Shown here one piece after another: positions 1 through 7,273 of a stretch of 46,397 bases of DNA. Position numbers and translations under genes: made by a program. The notes beneath the pieces were generated by a model. That model had not been told where the DNA came from. It searched no databases and saw only the letters and a program-made list of their open reading frames with translations. The stretch is from Chryseobacterium sp. 36-9 (GTDB lineage: Bacteria; Bacteroidota; Bacteroidia; Flavobacteriales; Weeksellaceae). The stretch spans positions 180,511 to 226,907 of the forward strand of contig MKVE01000016.1 in the NCBI GenBank assembly GCA_001898785.1. Reading direction: 5' to 3'. Within the stretch, counting starts at the first letter, position 1, and the number at the start of each line of letters is the position of its first letter.

Positions 1-222
1 GATTTTCTCATCATAAAAATGGCAAGGATGCTTACCCATTTCTTTCTTTATCGTATCCGTCAAGTGTTGGTGGGAAATGGCAAGTCCGGAAGCAATCTGA
101 TTAAGTTCCATAAACTCTGAAGCTTTCCCTTCAACAACATCTGAGATATGCTGATCTAAAAATTGAAAATATTGTAGTGTAATTTCTTTACTTCGGGAAT
201 TGGCTTGAATTTTTTTTTCCAT
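1..222 (-). CDS. AraC-type HTH regulator, N-terminal part only (runs off window)
   Basis: The reading frame is open from an ATG at 222 down to base 1, giving 74 residues with no stop, so the gene continues outside the window. Residues 37-60 (FMELNQIASGLAISHQHLTD) look like the first helix-turn-helix of an AraC/XylS DNA-binding domain, followed by a GKHPCHFYDEKI segment typical of the turn into the second HTH. The HTH lies near the N-terminus rather than after a cupin, which suggests a short single-domain AraC protein of the kind common in Chryseobacterium. Target genes cannot be inferred. It is transcribed away from the tRNA-Asp gene. Confidence 0.6.
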   Translation of the reverse strand, partial: MEKKIQANSRSKEITLQYFQFLDQHISDVVEGKASEFMELNQIASGLAISHQHLTDTIKKEMGKHPCHFYDEKI

Positions 223-254
223 TCATTTGTGCTTTATTAATAAAATATATAAAA

Positions 255-287
255 AAACAGTCCTTATATAATATATAAGGACTGTTT
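255..287 (-). terminator. Intrinsic terminator after tRNA-Asp
   Basis: A near-perfect 16-bp inverted repeat (255-270 against 272-287, core ACAGTCCTTATA) directly follows the 3' end of tRNA-Asp. On the minus strand the stem ends in a run of U. It may also act bidirectionally. Confidence 0.8.
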
Positions 288-290
288 CTG

Positions 291-364
291 CGATCCGGAC
301 GGGACTCGAACCCGCGACCTCCGCCGTGACAGGGCGGCATTCTAACCAGCTGAACTACCGGATC
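291..364 (-). tRNA. tRNA-Asp (GTC)
   Basis: Read on the minus strand, a 7-bp acceptor stem GATCCGG/CCGGATC closes a 74-nt cloverleaf. The D arm contains AGTTCAGCTGGTTAGAA, the anticodon loop is CTGTCAC with anticodon GTC at 330-328, and the T arm contains GGGTTCGAGTCCC. The discriminator base is G at 291. CCA is not encoded. Confidence 0.95.
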
Positions 365-394
365 AATTTTGTTAAAGTAAATTGATAAAACTTT

Positions 395-412
395 TGCGAT
401 CCGGACGGGACT
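395..412. repeat. Copy of the tRNA-Asp 3' end (att-like remnant)
   Basis: Eighteen bases at 395-412 are identical to 289-306, the 3' terminus of tRNA-Asp, and in the same orientation. No tRNA body lies above 412. The simplest reading is that a tandem upstream tRNA-Asp gene was the insertion target and that only its 3' part survives here as an attachment-site half. The opposite half, an intact tRNA-Asp, is not in the window. Confidence 0.6.
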
Positions 413-880
413 TGTATCTTTTTAAAAAAAGCCCTATCTATCGGAGTTATACTGTTCTCTTGTTTTTCAGGTCACTGAATAGGTCACTTTTCTAAAACAA
501 GATTAAGAGTTACGCCGTTTTAACTGATGCAAAGATATAGATATTTTTACTATTCACAAATAAATTGCTATTTTTTTCCTTTAACACTACATAAATTACA
601 GATTGTCAATAAAGAAACTTTTGCTACACTCTACTTTTTCAAATTTTTGAAAAAGAATTTTTTGGAAAAATAAATGATATAAATTTATCAGAATAGTTAC
701 CTCTGTTTAATGCTACTTAGCACTCCCCGCCAGCTTTTTCAGAAATTTCATCGAAATAAAAGTGACCTCCTTCTGGAATGTTCATTATTAGGTCACTAAC
801 TCCAGGAGCATATATTTTTTAGGAGACAACCAGTTTAGAACGCTACCAAATGATTAATTTTTTTTATGGTATATTTCTTC
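413..880. other. Gene-free stretch with decayed coding fragments
   Basis: AT-rich DNA without an intact gene. The motif AGGTCACT occurs at about 470, 483 and 791. A 33-residue minus-strand open stretch (717-815) is listed separately. No integrase gene is visible next to the att-like remnant. Confidence 0.5.
717..815 (-). pseudogene. C-terminal scrap of an unknown protein
   Basis: A minus-strand frame reads YAPGVSDLIMNIPEGGHFYF and ends AGGEC-stop. It looks like the tail of a real protein because the composition is protein-like and it ends cleanly, but an in-frame TAA lies only a few codons upstream and there is no start. Tails of this style occur at the ends of polymorphic-toxin proteins; that assignment is a guess. 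Confidence 0.3.
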
Positions 881-1156
881 ATAATTGAATAGATTGCGAA
901 CAACAGAATAGTTGTTATTAGTCGAATAAATCAATATCTTTTTCAATTGCTTTTTTAGGAGTTGATTTTAGAAATAGGGCTACTTCATAATGGCAATTTT
1001 TAAGCTTTTTATTACCACCGCAATAACATTTATCGTTTCTTCCAATCTTTGTGACAGACAAATAATTTTCTAAAAACTTTTTTATGTCTTTTCGATTGGC
1101 GGTATTCAATAGTGTTTCATTCACCTGAACAGTACCATTATCTTGATGCCCCCATT
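881..1156 (-). pseudogene. Inverted partial copy of the E2-like/SEC-C gene (C-terminal 78 codons plus 3' flank)
   Basis: These 276 bases are the reverse complement of 16381-16656 with no indel and five substitutions. They encode the last 78 residues of the E2-like/SEC-C protein (stop at 918-920), including the full SEC-C zinc motif GRNDKCYCGGNKKLKNCH, plus the downstream small hairpin. The E2-like part is missing. A frame of 99 codons (918-1217) fuses the fragment to unrelated upstream codons, but there is no evidence it is expressed. All five substitutions change the amino acid (Y/N, T/A, R/K, D/N, A/D). It is likely the relic of a second, slightly diverged copy of the operon. Confidence 0.8.
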
Positions 1157-1253
1157 TGAAGAAGTTAGAGAATTGGAAAAATAATGAAATTAAACAGCAA
1201 TTATATTTTAGCAGCAATCAGAAACGATATATAACAATATTTATGATATGATG

Positions 1254-1275
1254 AAGGAGGTTTTCACCTCCTTTT
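1254..1275. terminator. Short GC-rich hairpin with T run
   Basis: AAGGAGGT at 1254-1261 pairs with ACCTCCTT at 1266-1273 around a 4-base loop and runs into TTTT. It would terminate plus-strand transcription. No intact plus-strand gene precedes it within the window. Confidence 0.5.
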
Positions 1276-1566
1276 AACTTATAAAAACAGCGTAGCAATA
1301 AACATATTTCTATTTTGGATTTTTTTGTAAGTTAGTATTTTTAAAACACAAATTTTGGATAAAACTAATAATAATGTTAAATCTGAATTAGCAACTTTTA
1401 GCTCGCTACTACACAAAATATAAAGTGTTTGGCTATTATTAATTTCGATCCTGAAAACTCAGAAAATGTTGAAGCCATCAGGAAGATTTAAAATGAAATT
1501 CTGAATGTTGGAACTCCTGATAATAATTGACTGAAATTCGGACCAGCTAATAAAAGAAATCAATCT
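1276..1566. other. Intergenic with a decayed gene tail
   Basis: No intact gene. The plus-strand frame around 1440-1530 reads FDPENSENVEAIRKI, a stop, then NEILNVGTPDNN and a second stop, which looks like the broken end of a former gene of the downstream array. Confidence 0.35.
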
Positions 1567-2553
1567 ATGAAAAAACAAATTACTTTTCTTTCGATATTAT
1601 TTCTGCTTCTTGTTACTCTAATAAATTGTAAGAATCCGGACAAACCAAAAGAAAAATCCGTGATAGAACCTTCTGCTCCCTCTAACTTTGGTGAGAAAAT
1701 AGAAGGCGATTTTAACGGTGACGGACAGACTGATTTTGCCACTGTAGTAAAAATTAAAGAAGGAGAAGGGAATCCCGTAGAGGACGGTACCTCTGACGAA
1801 TATGAAGTTCGGTTTTCAGATAAAGGTATCATCCCCATAAAAGCGGGCTGTTGTAACATCCGTTTAGTGAATGAAGGCGATCTGGATAATGACGGGGCGG
1901 ATGAGATTTCTTTATTTCAGGCTCCTATGAATGGTTGCACCTATACTATGACAACATATTCCCTGAAAAACGCAACCTGGGAACAGATCGTTGAACCATT
2001 TTTAATCCCTACCGGTTGCGGGGACATCAGTGATAGCGACTTGCAAAAGCGGGTATTTAAGGAAAATAATCAGATCTATTATTACCGGACTGATCCCAAC
2101 GATGAAAATGGAAAGCTGATAAAAACTTTAAATAAACCAGCTTCTGTAAAAGGTAAACTCTCAATAAATGAAGCTGTAAAGCAGGCAGAAAAGCAGTTTG
2201 TACAATATCTGCCCAAAATCCTCAAATCCCGGGATGGTATATTGGATGTACAGCAGTCCTACACCGGAGATTTTACCGGTGATGGCATTGAAGATATAGC
2301 CATTTACTTTTCGCTGGCGTCTGCCGAAGGCGGCAATGCGATTGTAGGCAGGGGCATGGCGTTGTATAAAAATGAGGGAAACAAGGTGAAAGTGATTGCC
2401 GGTTACGAACCGGACTATTTGTTTACCGTTGACACCATCAGTAATGGAAAGATCGTAATAGAAAAAATGGAATATGCGGAAACTGATGGAAGGTGTTGTC
2501 CATCCATAAGAACCAAACATACACTTACGATTTCAGGGAACAGGGTTTATTAA
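1567..2553 (+). CDS. Lipoprotein with FG-GAP/VCBS-like calcium-binding repeats
   Basis: The 328-residue protein starts with a lipoprotein signal (MKKQITFLSILFLLLVTLINC, acylated Cys at 21), so it should sit at the cell envelope. Three Asp-rich loops of the FG-GAP/VCBS type are visible: GDFNGDGQTDF (about 48-58), GDLDNDGADE (about 103-112) and GDFTGDGIED (about 238-247). Such loops bind calcium in beta-propeller blades, but three are too few for a full propeller. It is the first gene of a co-oriented array of small lipoproteins and immunity-like proteins. Its substrate or partner is unknown. Confidence 0.75.
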   Translation: MKKQITFLSILFLLLVTLINCKNPDKPKEKSVIEPSAPSNFGEKIEGDFNGDGQTDFATVVKIKEGEGNPVEDGTSDEYEVRFSDKGIIPIKAGCCNIRLVNEGDLDNDGADEISLFQAPMNGCTYTMTTYSLKNATWEQIVEPFLIPTGCGDISDSDLQKRVFKENNQIYYYRTDPNDENGKLIKTLNKPASVKGKLSINEAVKQAEKQFVQYLPKILKSRDGILDVQQSYTGDFTGDGIEDIAIYFSLASAEGGNAIVGRGMALYKNEGNKVKVIAGYEPDYLFTVDTISNGKIVIEKMEYAETDGRCCPSIRTKHTLTISGNRVY

Positions 2554-2585
2554 AAGTGTATAAAAACACTAAAATCTTCAATTAA

Positions 2586-2912
2586 ATGAGAACTGAAATT
2601 TTAAAACTGAAAGAAATGGACAGAATGCCGGATGAATCTGGAAATGATGATGAAAGCACGAATTTATTGGTTGAAAAATATAATCAGCTTCTTACTACTA
2701 TTCAAAAGCCAATAAATATAGAGGAAGGAAAAGCATTAATTTCACTTTTCCCAGAAACTGCTTTTTATGATTTGCAATGGGATTTACTTCAACTTGTGGA
2801 AAGCCTGTATGGAAATATTGATGATAAATCCTATATAAATATTATCAATGAATGTCCCAGTGCCGAATGGAAAGAAGCGTTATTAAACAGGTACAGAAAT
2901 GGAAGTAAATAA
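2586..2912 (+). CDS. Small acidic protein of unknown function
   Basis: A 108-residue cytoplasmic-looking protein, rich in Glu/Asp with a predicted helical character (EEGKALISLFPETAFYDLQW, DLLQLVESLYG). No signal peptide or known catalytic motif is visible. It starts 32 bases after the lipoprotein gene and precedes the SUKH-like gene. Small acidic helical proteins in such arrays are often immunity proteins, but no family is recognised. An alternative start at Met11 cannot be excluded. Confidence 0.55.
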   Translation: MRTEILKLKEMDRMPDESGNDDESTNLLVEKYNQLLTTIQKPINIEEGKALISLFPETAFYDLQWDLLQLVESLYGNIDDKSYINIINECPSAEWKEALLNRYRNGSK

Positions 2913-2983
2913 TGATTTGCTATACAGTCTGTAGAGCGAGTGTTCTTTCAATAATATAGAAAATTGTAAAAAATACTTTGATA

Positions 2984-3532
2984 ATGAAAAATATAACATT
3001 GCCTATAGCCACAATCGGGGAGTCGAATTGGATAGAAAAACTCACCGCTTTTTTGGAAAGTTATGATGTGGAAGTTGCAGGTTTGGATGAATTGAATACC
3101 GATTTTTACTTGTCCGAAGATGTAACGGAATATTACAGGAATTTTGGAGGAATTGAAAGCATCGATTTTATGTACAATCTCTACAAACCTGAGCATTTTA
3201 TCAATCTGTCTAAGTCGAACTGGAGTTTTGTGAAAGAACATTTTACAGAGGAAGAAGCTGGACAATATCTCGTATTTGCCGAAAGTCCCGGCAACAATCC
3301 GGTTTGTTTTGATACAAATGATTTCTCTATCTGGCTATTTTCGCACGATCCTTTAAAGAAAGCGAAAGTATTCGAGAATTTCAATCAGTACCTGCAATAT
3401 GAAATTATTGAACTGCAAAAACTAATGGGAGATGTGGACTTTGAGGATGATGACGAAGAAATGTTGTATCACAAAGAAAATCTTTCAGGTAATAATATTG
3501 ATTTTGATTTGAGAAGGATAAAGTTTTTATAA
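2984..3532 (+). CDS. SMI1/KNR4 (SUKH)-like protein, possible immunity protein
   Basis: The ATG at 2984 is preferred over a TTG six bases upstream, giving about 182 residues. The order of elements fits the SUKH fold: a helical N-terminus, then EYYRNFGGIESIDFMYNLYKP, then FAESPGNNPVCFDTNDFSIW, where SUKH proteins carry an 'fa...g.d..cfd' strand pair. The C-terminus is very acidic (VDFEDDDEEM). SUKH proteins commonly neutralise polymorphic toxins by direct binding, and the neighbouring genes fit an immunity cluster. No cognate toxin gene is present nearby, so the specificity is unknown. Confidence 0.55.
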   Translation: MKNITLPIATIGESNWIEKLTAFLESYDVEVAGLDELNTDFYLSEDVTEYYRNFGGIESIDFMYNLYKPEHFINLSKSNWSFVKEHFTEEEAGQYLVFAESPGNNPVCFDTNDFSIWLFSHDPLKKAKVFENFNQYLQYEIIELQKLMGDVDFEDDDEEMLYHKENLSGNNIDFDLRRIKFL

Positions 3533-3550
3533 TATTTCACCACATAAAAT

Positions 3551-4273
3551 ATGGATTGGACTCATTATTTATTGGAAGAAAAAGCACCCAATGGAGCTTA
3601 CGCTCATTTGGGTGTTTTGGAAGGAATGGTAACTGCACCATTTGACCTGTCGGAGCTACCTGTAGATACAAAATATGTAAGCATGAGTACCCCGCTTAAA
3701 AAATTTAAGCTGGAGTACAGTAACCTTACATCATTAAGCGGAAACAAAAGCATTGAGGCAATCAGCATAAATGATATTGATGAAGAACGCCTTGCCATGT
3801 TCGCGACATTACCCAATCTAAAATACCTGCAAATAAGCACAAATCAGCAAAAGGAAATTCCCAATTTATCCTTTCTGAAATCATTGGAAGTTTTGATATT
3901 GGCGAACTTTAAAAAAGTTGAAAATATTCATTTTGTGGCGGGAATGAAAAACCTGAAAACTTTGTATATCTATGGGATCAATAACCTTTACGACTTAGCT
4001 CCAATATCAGATTTAACCAATCTTGAAGAGCTTTTTATTGACCACGGCAAAATGAGCGGAACAGGAAAATCAGTCAAAAGCATTGAACCTTTAAACGTGT
4101 TGACCCAATTAAAATACTTACATTTATCAATTGCATTTGAAGAAAAAACACCGGATTTCAGTGTTTTATACAAATTGAAAAAGCTACAGAAACTCAAATT
4201 GTTGCCAAGATACCTGAAAGCTGGACAAATAGAGGTTTTGAAAAAAGAATTACCGTTAATAAAAAATCTATGA
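3551..4273 (+). CDS. Leucine-rich-repeat protein
   Basis: A 240-residue protein with at least five leucine-rich repeats between about residues 70 and 215 (LPNLKYLQIS, LKSLEVLILANF, MKNLKTLYIYG, LTNLEELFID, LTQLKYLHLS), each about 21-25 residues long. There is no signal peptide, so it is probably cytoplasmic. It begins 19 bases after the SUKH-like gene and its stop overlaps the next ATG (ATGA at 4270-4273), indicating translational coupling. LRR proteins next to SUKH proteins are plausible toxin-binding proteins; the function is inferred from context only. Confidence 0.7.
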   Translation: MDWTHYLLEEKAPNGAYAHLGVLEGMVTAPFDLSELPVDTKYVSMSTPLKKFKLEYSNLTSLSGNKSIEAISINDIDEERLAMFATLPNLKYLQISTNQQKEIPNLSFLKSLEVLILANFKKVENIHFVAGMKNLKTLYIYGINNLYDLAPISDLTNLEELFIDHGKMSGTGKSVKSIEPLNVLTQLKYLHLSIAFEEKTPDFSVLYKLKKLQKLKLLPRYLKAGQIEVLKKELPLIKNL

Positions 4274-4764
4274 TTGTAATAAGAACAATAGTTGAAGAAG
4301 AATACCTTCCACATTCACCAAAAATCAATGCCAAAGTCAGGGCATATATTTGGCAGTATATATACTAGGAAATATTGGTCCCAAAGAAAATAATGGTTGA
4401 TAGTAAATATAATTACAGGCTAACCTTGGATTTAGTGAAATTTGATCCGGAGCAACATAAATTTTTTACAGATTCTCCTTTTAATACAGAAGTAAACAAA
4501 TTCAGGCCAGAGCCCAAATTTAATACCCAAGGGAACCTTAAATTTTCCTCAATTGGTGTCGTTTCCACGCTAATTGATAATGATACTTCACCGGAAGATT
4601 ATGCGAAGATCGTTTATGATGCATTCGGTTCTTTTCTCATATTGATTTCCAAAAAGGTAACTAAAGAGGAATTGGATCGAGCAAAGCCCGATTTAGATTA
4701 TGATTATATCAATAGTTTTGAGTTTCCGGCAAGTCTTGATGATTGTGATTTTTTTATTATGTAA
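4270..4764 (+). pseudogene. Small gene interrupted by an in-frame TAG (intact part 4393-4764)
   Basis: A frame opens at an ATG (4270) overlapping the LRR gene stop, reads MIVIRTIVEEEYLPHSPKIN and on to WQYIY, then meets TAG at 4366-4368. The same frame continues without another stop to 4764. The later part could be translated from ATG 4393 (MVDSKYNYRLTLDLVKFDPE, 123 residues). The perfect ATGA coupling at the first ATG suggests the original gene was 164 codons long and has since been cut by the amber codon, unless the downstream ATG is a true start. The protein family is not recognised. Confidence 0.55.
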
Positions 4765-4767
4765 TGT

Positions 4768-5439
4768 ATGAAAAAACTAAGCCTATTTTTTCTTATAACA
4801 GCATCTCTGTTTCAATCCTGCACTAGCAAGGACAAGCATCCAAACGTACTCACCTTGGAAAAATTAATAGAAAACGGAGAAGTTGTTTTCGTTGAGAAAA
4901 AAGATTCGGTTTCATTGCAACCTTTTATCACGTTTGTAAATGATTCGGTTTATGTTGTACAAACCCAAGAACAGGTTTCTGCCGATACCAAAAACATAAA
5001 AAGTAACGAAAAAGCAGTTAAAGACGTTGTTATAAAAAACAGCATTACGATTAAAAATGTAATCAGCGGAAAAACGTATCTTTCAGAAACGGTAGATTCA
5101 AAATATCCAATACGCATCAACAAAAAAAATGACGTAATCATAGATGATGCAATGTTTTTAGCACCAGATTATACCACAAAAGTAAAAGCGGATACCACTT
5201 TTGCTAAGAACATTACGGATATAAAAGTGGACGAAAAACTAAAAAAGCTAAAGGAATTTGATAAAAGCATCACCACAAAATTGACCAATACCGGCAGACT
5301 GGGAACGATGCACAAACTGTTTTATTATCAGCGTGGCGAAAGGAAATTTAAGTCCACATCGGAATGTTATCTGATTATAGAAAACGGAAATTATCTTTAT
5401 AACAACAGGTTAGGAATACTTAAAAATCAAATAAAATGA
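4768..5439 (+). CDS. Lipoprotein, unknown function
   Basis: A 223-residue protein with a lipoprotein signal (MKKLSLFFLITASLFQSC, Cys18) followed by a Lys-rich mature part. No enzyme motif is seen. It starts three bases after the previous stop and overlaps the next small gene by four bases (ATGA), so these genes are co-transcribed. Lipoproteins of this size in the array may be periplasmic immunity proteins; that is inference. Confidence 0.65.
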   Translation: MKKLSLFFLITASLFQSCTSKDKHPNVLTLEKLIENGEVVFVEKKDSVSLQPFITFVNDSVYVVQTQEQVSADTKNIKSNEKAVKDVVIKNSITIKNVISGKTYLSETVDSKYPIRINKKNDVIIDDAMFLAPDYTTKVKADTTFAKNITDIKVDEKLKKLKEFDKSITTKLTNTGRLGTMHKLFYYQRGERKFKSTSECYLIIENGNYLYNNRLGILKNQIK

Positions 5440-5612
5440 TGAGCAAAAAAGAATCAGAAAGTGAAGAAGAAGAGGATGACTTATTAGCGCTTTTCGCAAA
5501 TAATGTGCCTGATCCAAATGCTTCCGATCTGTTTTTTTCAAAGGAAAATGATGGTTTAACACCGGAAGAAATTGTTGATAAGGCGCTTTCTTACAAGCCA
5601 ATTCAGTTGTAG
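5436..5612 (+). CDS. 58-residue acidic protein
   Basis: Short gene coupled to the preceding lipoprotein by an ATGA overlap. It reads MMSKKESESEEEEDDLLALF and ends SYKPIQL. It is strongly acidic at the N-terminus and contains NNVPDPNASDLFF and a LTPEEIVDKAL helix. No homologue is recognised. The coupling and protein-like composition argue that it is real despite its size. The start could be either of two adjacent ATG codons (5436 or 5439). Confidence 0.5.
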   Translation: MMSKKESESEEEEDDLLALFANNVPDPNASDLFFSKENDGLTPEEIVDKALSYKPIQL

Positions 5613-5694
5613 GTCATTAGCTTTCGACGTCAAAGTTTTGTAGTCCGTTCAAAACACTGAATGCAAATCCAGAACGTTAATACAATTTATTAAA

Positions 5695-6159
5695 ATGAAA
5701 AACCTAACCACATTATTTTTATCGGTGCTGTTTATAGTTTCGTGTAACAACGGAACCACTAAAAACACGGTTGAAGACCATACCAAAATTTCGGATACCG
5801 AACAGGAATTTATGAAAAAATTGGACGGGGAATGGGCAGTAACAAATGCCTGGAGCGACAGCATCCTCACTTTTAGCAATACCAGGAATAAAAATTTTAA
5901 ACAGGAAATTTTTCCCAGCTACAATACGATTATCTTCCACCCAAAGGATAAAACCATAGCAGTAAATACCTATGGTGAATTTGGAGATGGTATGTCCGCC
6001 ATTCAGGATCTGAAAATAAGCAATTCAAAATGGAATGTGGAAAATAATGTATTGAATTTGAAATTCGACTATAGTGATTATTCGGGACAGCACCACCTCG
6101 AAAACAAGTACAGCATAGATAGAACGGAACAACAACTGATTTTAAAAAAGGTAAAATGA
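5695..6159 (+). CDS. Lipoprotein, lipocalin-like size, unknown function
   Basis: A 154-residue protein with lipoprotein signal (MKNLTTLFLSVLFIVSC, Cys17). The mature part begins near LDGEWAVTNAWSDSILTFSN and ends in alternating hydrophobic strands (KYSIDRTEQQLILKKV), a pattern seen in small beta-barrel lipoproteins that start with a 'l.G.W.' motif. The function is unknown. It is separated from the previous gene by 82 bases. Confidence 0.6.
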   Translation: MKNLTTLFLSVLFIVSCNNGTTKNTVEDHTKISDTEQEFMKKLDGEWAVTNAWSDSILTFSNTRNKNFKQEIFPSYNTIIFHPKDKTIAVNTYGEFGDGMSAIQDLKISNSKWNVENNVLNLKFDYSDYSGQHHLENKYSIDRTEQQLILKKVK

Positions 6160-6248
6160 AATGAGAAATGGGCTATAAACAGTTTGTATACCCAAAAGCT
6201 GGATTATTATGGCGAATTCCTGACCAATTAAACAATAAAAATAAACAG

Positions 6249-6836
6249 ATGAAAAAAGTTATTACAATATGTTTGGCAACAACATTTCTTTTCTCTGCCT
6301 GCAACGGCAAAACAGAAAAGAAAGCTACGGAAAATGTTGCAAAAGACAGCATTCCTGCAAAAGCGGATAAAGAAATTTCCATTACTAAAACGGACTTGTT
6401 GGCAAATCTTCCCGAACGCAATTTTCCGATAACAGATAGTACCCGTTTTGATGATTTTGAAAAATTCGGGATGCGTGACAATGGTTTTCTGAAACGGATC
6501 AAGTTTGATCCGAGACGTAAGGATGCAACCAATTTCCGCATAAACTACAAAATACCTTTCTCCCAAAACTTTACGTCGGTTGTCGTTACCTATCAGGGCG
6601 GTGAGAACGAACTGTTCACAACATTGCTTACTGTAGATAAGAACGATAAAATAATTGACAAACTGGAGATTGCCTACGATGAAATTGCGGAATCCGCCTT
6701 CGGGAAAACGAGCAAAATAGAGAAAGACAAAATAGTGGTAACCAGTTCCAATTGGATGATTGAAGAAAAGCCAATTTTTAAAGACGAAACCTACGTTTTA
6801 GACAAAACCGGGAAGTTTGAAAAACTGAAAAATTGA
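6249..6836 (+). CDS. Lipoprotein, unknown function (paralogous relic at 24690)
   Basis: The start at ATG 6249 is chosen because it gives a clean lipoprotein signal (MKKVITICLATTFLFSAC, Cys18); a longer frame from 6168 would place 27 unrelated residues before it. The mature protein (about 178 residues) carries ETDNS-rich beta-like segments. Its C-terminal region KIEKDKIVVTSSNWMIEEKP is matched by a broken copy at 24690-24767 on the far side of the integrative element. This suggests that the lipoprotein array was once larger. Function unknown. Confidence 0.65.
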   Translation: MKKVITICLATTFLFSACNGKTEKKATENVAKDSIPAKADKEISITKTDLLANLPERNFPITDSTRFDDFEKFGMRDNGFLKRIKFDPRRKDATNFRINYKIPFSQNFTSVVVTYQGGENELFTTLLTVDKNDKIIDKLEIAYDEIAESAFGKTSKIEKDKIVVTSSNWMIEEKPIFKDETYVLDKTGKFEKLKN

Positions 6837-6855
6837 TGATACATTCTTAATTAAT

Positions 6856-7155
6856 ATGAATTATGTGCAACAAATCAAAGAAACCATCACCGGAGCGTAT
6901 GAATTTACGGATAAGGATAAAACCGTTTTTAAATTAAAGCTATTGGGCAGAGGCGAAGAATTGTTTTTTCAAAAAGATGATAGGGCTTTGGTTTGCGATA
7001 TATCTGCCAGATTTGCGATGATTGATCCTAAGACGATTACCAAATGGGATAATGGACAGAAGATTTCTGACGAAGAACGAACAGAAATATTAGTGAAGAT
7101 TATTGAATTGTACAAAGAAGCATACAAGGATAGTTTACAGGTTTTTAAACAATAG
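6856..7155 (+). CDS. Small protein resembling Imm74-type immunity proteins
   Basis: A 99-residue protein 19 bases after the lipoprotein gene. The segment FAMIDPKTITKWDNGQKISD followed by EERTEILVKIIELYKEA fits the 'f.id..si..W......is.eek..Ii..i' pattern I associate with Imm74-like immunity proteins, though I cannot verify it. It has no signal peptide. It is the last gene of the array before a gene-poor spacer. Confidence 0.45.
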   Translation: MNYVQQIKETITGAYEFTDKDKTVFKLKLLGRGEELFFQKDDRALVCDISARFAMIDPKTITKWDNGQKISDEERTEILVKIIELYKEAYKDSLQVFKQ

Positions 7156-7273
7156 TTGCTATTTAATTTGAAGCTTTTTTTGATAGGCTGCAATGATAAA
7201 AGAAAAGAAAACCACGGATTGCAAATTCACAACATCAGGGTAATTTGTATTGACACAATGCATATATTTGGGT

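Noticed and set aside
918-1217. A complete 99-residue gene at the left edge
   Set aside because: Its first 21 residues are unrelated to the E2-like protein and the rest is an inverted partial copy; treated as a pseudogene.
6168-6248. N-terminal extension of the 6249 lipoprotein gene
   Set aside because: It would hide a perfect lipoprotein signal. Another frame there reads INSLYTQKLDYYGEFLTN and stops, probably a scrap of an older gene, but it is too short to call.
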